Assembly: GCF_003058225.1 (NCBI RefSeq) | Contig: NZ_QBUG01000004.1 | Location: 124,001-188,000 of the forward strand | Direction of reading: 5' to 3' | DNA length: 64,000 bases | DNA from: Promicromonospora sp. AC04 | Lineage (GTDB): Bacteria; Actinomycetota; Actinomycetes; Actinomycetales; Cellulomonadaceae | Part shown: one piece after another, positions 58,075-64,000 of the stretch | How positions within the stretch are numbered: the stretch's first letter is position 1 | Layout: each line of letters starts with the position of its first letter | The notes under the pieces: generated by a model | Databases searched by the model: none | Told to the model about the DNA's origin: nothing | What the model saw: the letters and a program-made list of their open reading frames with translations, nothing else | Made by a program: the position numbers and the translations under genes

Positions 58075-61000
58075 TCAGTCGTCCAGCACCTGCGGCACGA
58101 TCAGCTCCGCCGCCGGCGCCACTCCCCCGGCAAGCCCGACCCGGGCGTCCCGCACGGAAAGCACCACGCGCCGCACGCGCTCGGCCTCCGCGTCCGGGTC
58201 CAGGAACGCGGCCGCGGACCACACCTGCGCCACGACCCAGCCGAGCCGTTCGAGCCGCTCGGCGAGCTGCCGGTCGCGCACCCGGATGGAGGGCTCGGCC
58301 ACGTAGGCGGCGTCGTCGGTCAGGACCGCAACCAGGAGCTCGCCCGGCAGGTCGGGATGCCCCACCGCGAGCGGGATCCGGTCGCCGCCGGGGAGCCCGT
58401 AGTCGGTCTCGACCACGAGACCCGAGCGCCAAAGCCGCTCCCCCAGGTCCACGACCAGGCGGTCGACCGACCGCGCCACGTCGACGCCGTTGCCGATCTC
58501 CACCTGGTCCGCGAGGCCCGAGCGTTCCTCGGCGAAGGCCAGCACCCGCGCCAGCATCTGGGGCCCGGGCCCGCGCAGCCGTTCAGGGTCGAGGTCGGCG
58601 GCCGGGAAGCACGACACCACGTGCAGCCGCTTGCGTGCCGCCCCCAGCGAGCCGAGCAGCATGGCGTCGCCGCCGCCGTCGCCGAGCACGCCGAACCGGT
58701 GCAGCACGCGGCCGTGCGGCGTCCGCCCGAACCCGAGGGTCAGGACTATCGTGTCGCGCGCCAGGCCGGCAACACCCGTGACGTCGGCGACCACTACCGG
58801 TTCGGGCCGCGACCCCGCGAAGAACGGCGCCAGCGCCGGGTTGCCCCGCACCTCGGCGAGCAGCCGCTCGCGGATGCGGTCGGCGTGCGCGGCGGTGACG
58901 GTGACGATGCCGAAGGTCTCCTCGGGCCGGGTCATCGCGTGCTCGATGGCGAGGTCGACCACCCGCTCGACCTCGGCGGTCGTCGACTCGACGGTGCCGG
59001 ACACGGGGTCGGGCATGCCCGACCCGTCCACGAGCGAGAAGTGCACCAGCGCCTCGGTGCGCGGCACGGGAGCTGGCCGCATGATCCCGTCGTAGCCGTG
59101 CTCCGCCAGCAGGCCCGTCAGCCGCGGGTCCCGCCGCGCGGGCTCCGGCTGCAGCGTCACGCGCGGCAGCAGCCGCGCCAGGTCCCGCACGGCGGTGCCC
59201 GACGCCGACCGCGGGTCACCGACGACGACGATCTGCCGGCCGCGCGCCAGCGCGGGAACCACCACCTCGACCGGCACGTGCTGCACCGCGTCGAGGATCA
59301 CCAGGTCGGCGCTGCGTTCCGCCGGCAGCAGGTGCGGCACCATCGTCGGCGTCGACACCCAGGTGGGCCGCAGGCGCCGCACTGTCGAGCCGTGCTCGGA
59401 CACGAGATCCCGCATCGAGGCCAGGCCGCCGTCGACCAGCTTCGCGTAGAGCGCCTCGGCATCCTCCCGCTCGTCGCGCATCGCCGCGCCGAGGTGCGCA
59501 CGCACCGCCGCCCGTACGGGCGCGGACAGCGAGTCGACGTGCCGGCGGTCGAGCTCGCGGAACCGCCCGGCGAGGGCGTCGAGCCCGGCGCCGTCCTGGC
59601 CGGCGAGGTCGGGCTCGGTGGCCAGGACCTGCTCGAAGACCGACGACCACCACGACAGCTCCAGCTCCGGCCCCACGAGGTCGGCCTCCACGCGGCGCTC
59701 ACCGAGGTCGTCGACCAGCTCGGAGAGCCCGGCCTTGCGCAGGCGCCGCAGCACGGCGGTCCGCTCGGGCAGCGGGGCCAGGGCCTCCTGCGTCTCGGAG
59801 AGGGACGCGAGGCGCTGGACCAGGGCGAACAGGTCGAGGTCGAGCAGCTCGCCGCCCGCCTGGGAGGAGCGCAGCACGGGTTCGAGCGCCTCGAGGTCGA
59901 TGCGCACCGCCTCGTAGGTCTCCTCGACGCCCGCCAGGCCCTCGGGGAGCGTGGGCCAGCCGCCGCGCGGGCACTGCGCCTGCCAGACCTCACGCTGCCG
60001 CTGCACCTCGACGAGGGCCGCGTGCATGTCCGCCACGCGGACGCCCGGCCGCACCATCTCGCGGGCGCGCCGCTTCAGCCGACGCCGCGTCACCCAGCCC
60101 ATCTCGACGCCCTGCTGGGCCCGCGTCCGCCGCGTCGCCGTGGCCTGCACCATGTCGGCGGCCGTGCGCTCGAAGACCATCGGCTGGAACACGTCGAGGG
60201 TGCCCCGCATGCCGCCGAGCATCGCCAGCTGCTCGCCCCACTGCCGCGCCGTCGACGCCGGGACCAGGCCGGTCACCCGCGAGACGTACTCGATCTGTTT
60301 GCGCAGCTCCGGCAGCGTCTGCTCGCCCAGGCGGGTGATGCGGGCGAGGGCGGACCGGGCGTCGTCGTCGGTCAGGATGTGCGCGCCGAACCACGGGCTC
60401 GACGACGACCTCAGCGTGAACGCCCCGAGCTCGGCGGCCCGCTCGAGGTCGGCGGCGAGCTCGGCGCGGCGCTCCGTGCCCAGCGCGAGCACCGAGTCCT
60501 CCTCGAGCCGCACACGCGTGGCCGGGGCCGGCCGCTCGGACGTGAGCCGCGCCAGCGCCTGCAGGGCGTCGTACGCGGAGACCCGCCAGGGCTCGCGCAC
60601 CCGGTGCAGGGCCTCGATGTAGCCCGCGAGCTGCGCCCGCGACCCGATCAGGGCGTCCCGGACGCGCGCGACCTCGTCTGCGTCGATGCGCTCCTGCGCG
60701 GGCGCCATCGCCTCCAGGAGGCGGCGCGACGTCGAGGTGCGCCAGGTCGGTACCGGCGCGATGTCGAGCAGCAGCCCGTCCAGGCCGAGCGTCGCCAGGC
60801 GCGCAGCCAGCGCGTCCGCGGCCCGGCGGTGCCCCGGCACGTACAGCACGGACCGGCCGCTCGCGTTCGCCTCGGCGACGACGGCGGACAGCGTGCCCGC
60901 GACGTCGGACCCCACGGGCGCGTCCACGAACAGGTGACTGCCCGTCGCGAGGGCGTCCACGACGTGCCGCTGGTGCGGGTCCAGGTCGCCGACGCCGCGC

Positions 61001-62106
61001 TCGTGCGCCGGAGCCGCGTCGCCCACGCGGCGCTCGGGAAGCTCCAGCTTGCCCAGCTGCGTCACCGACCCGTCCACGCCGGCGAGCGCCGCGACGACCT
61101 CGTGCTCCCCCAGGGCGGGGCCGAGCTCGTCCAGGTCGTCGACCAGTACCTGCCCGGGGTGCACGAACGTGCCCACCAGCACGCGCCGGTCCAGCTCGAA
61201 CTCGCCCAGCACCGCCGACCCGAGGCTGGCGATCCGGTTCAGCACATCCGTCGGGTTGAAGCCCGCGAGCGTGAAGGTCGCCTTGGCCAGCGCTGCCGGG
61301 TCGACCAGGGCGCCGTGGGCGCGCAGGGTGCGCGCCACCACGGGGTTGATCTCGGCGGTGGGATCGAGCGTGATGTCGTAGTCGCCCTCGCCGTCGCTGC
61401 GCGGCGTGAGCATGACGGGCCGCAGCAGGACGGGCGCGCGCACCACGCGCGGCTCCTGGTCCTCCTCGTCCGACGCCGGTACCGCGCGGCCCGAGGGCAT
61501 GGCCAGCGTCACGATGGGCACGGAGCCGGTGAGCGCCGGGGCGTCCGCGGGGCTGTCGGCGGAGTCCCCGCCGTGCTCCGACGGCGAGACGACGCTCGCC
61601 GGGCCGAGCACCCGGGTGATGGCCTCCATGTCGTTCGAGTCACCGCCGGTGGCGGGCCGCTCGGTCCAGGTCGCGACGCCGATCGCGAGATAGGTGGGCG
61701 ACACCCCGTAACGCTGCGCGTGCTCGGCGGAGCGCGCGGCGACCGCCCGGGCCCGACGGCGGGCGGTCGGCAGCGCGCCTGCCTCGCGCACGAGGTTGGA
61801 CAGGCGGGTCGGACGGCCGGCGAAGAGCTGGGCGACGCCCGACGGGTGGGCCGCCGACAGGTCGATGACTGCCTCGCCGAGCAGCCCGACGTCGGCAAGG
61901 GAGGAGCCCCCGGCGAGGCGGACCAGCCCGGCGCGCCAGCGCGCGACCGACTCGGTCATGGGGTCCCCTGCGGCCCCCGGAGCCTCCTCCGCTGCCAGCT
62001 CGGTGGCTTGGTCCACGGTCTCGTCCTTCAGCGCGGCCGAGAGCTCCTCGGACAGGTCGGCCGAGATCTCGGGGGCGGCTGCGGTCTGGCGGCGTGCAGC
62101 GTTCAC
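58075..62106 (-). CDS. Large helicase/nuclease-like protein with degenerate active sites
   Basis: 1343 residues. The architecture resembles SF1-type DNA helicases fused to a C-terminal restriction-endonuclease-like domain (DUF4011/Vsr-like). Near residue 395 the expected P-loop GxPGTGKT reads VDAPVGSDVAGT, and near residue 934 the Walker B DExx reads VILDAVQHVP. The C-terminal domain (residues about 1220-1300) has LGWVVAQVWSAAAFLDPD but its catalytic D and ExK positions read RIPLAV and AVLTDD. All three key motifs are lost, so it is probably a structural or sensor paralogue. It ends 56 bases before the ArsR start region. Confidence 0.75.
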   Translation of the reverse strand: MNAARRQTAAAPEISADLSEELSAALKDETVDQATELAAEEAPGAAGDPMTESVARWRAGLVRLAGGSSLADVGLLGEAVIDLSAAHPSGVAQLFAGRPTRLSNLVREAGALPTARRRARAVAARSAEHAQRYGVSPTYLAIGVATWTERPATGGDSNDMEAITRVLGPASVVSPSEHGGDSADSPADAPALTGSVPIVTLAMPSGRAVPASDEEDQEPRVVRAPVLLRPVMLTPRSDGEGDYDITLDPTAEINPVVARTLRAHGALVDPAALAKATFTLAGFNPTDVLNRIASLGSAVLGEFELDRRVLVGTFVHPGQVLVDDLDELGPALGEHEVVAALAGVDGSVTQLGKLELPERRVGDAAPAHERGVGDLDPHQRHVVDALATGSHLFVDAPVGSDVAGTLSAVVAEANASGRSVLYVPGHRRAADALAARLATLGLDGLLLDIAPVPTWRTSTSRRLLEAMAPAQERIDADEVARVRDALIGSRAQLAGYIEALHRVREPWRVSAYDALQALARLTSERPAPATRVRLEEDSVLALGTERRAELAADLERAAELGAFTLRSSSSPWFGAHILTDDDARSALARITRLGEQTLPELRKQIEYVSRVTGLVPASTARQWGEQLAMLGGMRGTLDVFQPMVFERTAADMVQATATRRTRAQQGVEMGWVTRRRLKRRAREMVRPGVRVADMHAALVEVQRQREVWQAQCPRGGWPTLPEGLAGVEETYEAVRIDLEALEPVLRSSQAGGELLDLDLFALVQRLASLSETQEALAPLPERTAVLRRLRKAGLSELVDDLGERRVEADLVGPELELSWWSSVFEQVLATEPDLAGQDGAGLDALAGRFRELDRRHVDSLSAPVRAAVRAHLGAAMRDEREDAEALYAKLVDGGLASMRDLVSEHGSTVRRLRPTWVSTPTMVPHLLPAERSADLVILDAVQHVPVEVVVPALARGRQIVVVGDPRSASGTAVRDLARLLPRVTLQPEPARRDPRLTGLLAEHGYDGIMRPAPVPRTEALVHFSLVDGSGMPDPVSGTVESTTAEVERVVDLAIEHAMTRPEETFGIVTVTAAHADRIRERLLAEVRGNPALAPFFAGSRPEPVVVADVTGVAGLARDTIVLTLGFGRTPHGRVLHRFGVLGDGGGDAMLLGSLGAARKRLHVVSCFPAADLDPERLRGPGPQMLARVLAFAEERSGLADQVEIGNGVDVARSVDRLVVDLGERLWRSGLVVETDYGLPGGDRIPLAVGHPDLPGELLVAVLTDDAAYVAEPSIRVRDRQLAERLERLGWVVAQVWSAAAFLDPDAEAERVRRVVLSVRDARVGLAGGVAPAAELIVPQVLDD

Positions 62107-62677
62107 CCCAGCACGCTAACCGCGCGGCGTCCGCAAGAGCCGGACGCCACGCCGCGCGACACGCCGGAGCGCCAGAACCCCCGGCGTGTCAGACCTGCAC
62201 CACCCGGGTGACCCGTGGGTCCGCCCGTGCGGCGGGTACAGACCGGTGCATGCAAAAGCCCCTCCGGCAGGGGGTCCGAAGGGGCTCAGCAGACGGGCCG
62301 AAGCCCGACAGGAATGACGGTGCGCACCGCGCAGGGGGCGGGCGATGCGCACCGTCTTGTGAGAGTCTGCACCTGTTCCCGGCGGACGTCAACACCGAGT
62401 CGGACGATCGTCCAGGTTGCAAGACGTGCGTCAAAAAAACGTTGTCGAAGGGCAAGTTTCACCCTGCCGATCACCCTCTCAACCGCGACATCTCGCCAAT
62501 CTGGCGCAGGGCGCATCGATTCCCCTCGAGCACCGCCCCGACACCTTCGTCGCGGCACCGAGCCCGCGTCCGTCGGCGGCGAAATCACCCTCCCGGAGCG
62601 TCCGACCGCCGGCTCCCGGGGTGCCCACCGGCCGGTGACAAAAAAGCCTGGACGGCCCCACCTAGACTCGAACGCTT
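62107..62677. promoter_or_regulatory. Gene-free interval with two inverted repeats
   Basis: AGCCCCT (62257-62263) and AGGGGCT (62280-62286) form a hairpin that on the minus strand is followed by TTTTG, a terminator-like signal. GACGGTGCGCA (62316-62326) and TGCGCACCGTC (62346-62356) form an 11-base inverted repeat with a 19-base loop. For the MFS gene, a -10 TAGACT lies at 62663-62668 just before its GTG. No gene is seen in this 571-base stretch. Confidence 0.55.
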
Positions 62678-63919
62678 GTGAGCGCACTCGTCGAGGCTGT
62701 TTTCCCCCGCCGGCTCGGCCGGTCCTTCCGCTGGCTCGTCTCCGCGTCCTGGACCAGCAACATCGGCGACGGCATCGCGCTCGCCGCCGGCCCCCTGCTC
62801 GTCGCGTCGCAGACCGAGAGCGCCTTCCTCGTCGCGCTCGCCGCAATGCTCCAGCGGCTGCCGTGGCTCCTGTTCGGCCTCTGGGCCGGCGCGCTGGCCG
62901 ACCGTCTGGACCGTCGCCTCGTCGTCATCGTCGCCAACACGATCCGGGCCCTGGTCATCACCGTCCTGTGCGTCTTCATCGCGACCGGGACCGTGAACAT
63001 CGGCATGGTGCTCGCCGCGATGTTCCTCTACGGCATCGCCGAGGTCTTCGCCGACACCACCCAGCAGACCCTCCTGCCGACGCTCGTCGCACCCGCCGAC
63101 CTGGGCGCGGGCAACCAGCGCATGCAGGCCGGGTTCCTCACCGCGAACCAGCTGGTGGGCCCGCCGCTCGGCGCCTTCCTGTTCGCCGCGGGAATGGTCT
63201 GGCCGTTCGCGACGCAGGTGGTTTGCGTGGCGCTGGCGGTCCTGCTGGTCTCCCGCATCACGGCCCCGCCCGGGGCGTCGTTCACCACCGTGCGCGACGC
63301 CGAGAGCCACGTCCGCAAGGACATCGCCGAGGGCCTGCGCTGGGTGTGGCACCACCCGCCCGTGCGGACCCTGAGCATCGTCATCCTCGTGTTCAACATC
63401 ACCTGGGCCGCCCCGTGGGGCGTGCTGGTGAAGTACTCGCTCGACCACCTGCACATGAGCGAGGTCGGCTACGGCCTGCTCACGACGGCGAGCGCGGTGG
63501 GCGGCGTCATCGGCATGTTCTCGTACGGCTGGCTGGAGCGGCACGTGAACCTGGCGACGCTCATGCGCGTCTGCCTGACGCTGGAGGTGCTCACGCACGG
63601 GGCGCTCGCGCTGACCACCACGGGCTGGGTGGCGATCGTCATCATGTTCGAGTTCGGCGTCTACGCGTTCGTCTGGGGCACGCTGTCCACCACGGTCCGG
63701 CAGCGTGCGGTGCCCAAGGAGTTCCAGGGCCGCGTGGCGTCGATCAACATGATCTGCGTGTTCGGCGGCCTCGTCGTCGGGCAGGGGATCGGCGGCCTCA
63801 TCGCGGAGCACTGGGGCCTCGTGGCCCCGTGGTGGTTCGCCTGCGCGGGCGCCGGCATCACCCTCCTGCTCGTGTGGAAGTCCCTGGGAAACATCGCCCA
63901 CATGGGGCAGCCGAAGTAG
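62678..63919 (+). CDS. Major facilitator superfamily (MFS) transporter
   Basis: 413 residues from a GTG at 62678, 9 bases after the -10 TAGACT, so the message is probably leaderless. About 12 membrane segments are visible; WTSNIGDGIALAAGPLLVAS and FGLWAGALADRLDRRLVVIV give the drug-efflux-like MFS signature (GxxADRxxRR). AEVFADTTQQTLLPTLVAPA and LGAGNQRMQAGFLTANQLVG resemble the DHA3 group. The substrate is unknown. Confidence 0.9.
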   Translation: MSALVEAVFPRRLGRSFRWLVSASWTSNIGDGIALAAGPLLVASQTESAFLVALAAMLQRLPWLLFGLWAGALADRLDRRLVVIVANTIRALVITVLCVFIATGTVNIGMVLAAMFLYGIAEVFADTTQQTLLPTLVAPADLGAGNQRMQAGFLTANQLVGPPLGAFLFAAGMVWPFATQVVCVALAVLLVSRITAPPGASFTTVRDAESHVRKDIAEGLRWVWHHPPVRTLSIVILVFNITWAAPWGVLVKYSLDHLHMSEVGYGLLTTASAVGGVIGMFSYGWLERHVNLATLMRVCLTLEVLTHGALALTTTGWVAIVIMFEFGVYAFVWGTLSTTVRQRAVPKEFQGRVASINMICVFGGLVVGQGIGGLIAEHWGLVAPWWFACAGAGITLLLVWKSLGNIAHMGQPK

Positions 63920-63937
63920 AACCGGGGCGCGGTGGGG

Positions 63938-64000
63938 TCAGCGGGCCTTGACCACCGGGATCGAGCCCGTTTCCGTGAACTCGCGCATGCGCTTGCTCAC
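63938..64000 (-). CDS. 3' end of a coding region (window edge)
   Basis: On the minus strand the last 63 bases read open, ending MREFTETGSIPVVKAR and stop at 63938-63940. It converges on the MFS gene with 18 bases between stops. Too little is visible to name it. Confidence 0.5.
   Translation of the reverse strand: MSKRMREFTETGSIPVVKAR

Noticed and set aside
58357-62211. 1284-codon open frame on the plus strand
   Set aside because: It is the antisense shadow of the 58075-62106 gene. Its product is rich in arginine, histidine and glutamine, with no domain.

Overview
The window is high-GC DNA (GC-rich third codon positions, many GTG starts, several apparently leaderless genes) from an actinobacterium. 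Housekeeping content on the right (SepX/GlpR-like divisome protein, 5-formyltetrahydrofolate cyclo-ligase, MscL, FmdB-like protein, large penicillin-acylase-like protein) and sugar-uptake loci with LacI regulators on the left suggest the order Micrococcales, perhaps a Cellulomonas/Promicromonospora-like plant-polymer degrader. That placement is inference.

Left third (1-22.7 kb): SDR and luciferase-like (LLM) oxidoreductases are followed by two carbohydrate-import loci. The first (2020-9464, leftward with a divergent LacI gene) encodes a solute-binding lipoprotein, two permeases, a parallel beta-helix protein and a Gfo/Idh/MocA dehydrogenase. The second (14248-22626) encodes a binding lipoprotein, two permeases, a cytoplasmic GH78 alpha-L-rhamnosidase, a LacI regulator and a secreted GH43 arabinanase-like enzyme with a ricin-type lectin domain. 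Two TTAAGCGCTTAA palindromes mark this second regulon. No ATPase is encoded in either locus, so a shared MsiK-type ATPase elsewhere is expected. Between them lies a MarR-controlled cluster of small NAD(P)- and F420-type redox proteins.

Middle (about 22.8-49.0 kb): an accessory island. Its left edge holds a tRNA 3'-end fragment, a five-copy CGTGTCA array and a decayed membrane-protein fragment. Its right edge holds a tyrosine integrase and excisionase-like gene abutting the 3' end of tRNA-Ala(CGC). It carries (a) a compact ubiquitin-like module (Ubl, ThiF/E1-like protein with a single cysteine, DUF6527-type cysteine protein, DUF2188-type protein) divergent from an XRE-ImmA/IrrE pair; (b) a MobF relaxase with a 140-nt G/T-rich tract just upstream; (c) an FxLD-family class I lanthipeptide locus (precursor, LanB, LanC, convergent protein-isoaspartate-type methyltransferase) with XRE/TPR regulators, a 2H phosphoesterase and a HAD hydrolase; (d) a maintenance module of XRE regulator, unknown protein and ParB-like protein. 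No type IV secretion or FtsK/TraB coupling gene is visible, so the element looks mobilizable rather than self-conjugative, or composite.

Right (49-64 kb): core chromosome. Notable points are a CIRCE/HrcA-type operator in front of an FmdB-like gene with a long polyserine tail, an ArsR-SRPBCC pair, a 1343-residue helicase-nuclease-like protein whose visible catalytic motifs are all degenerate, and an MFS transporter.
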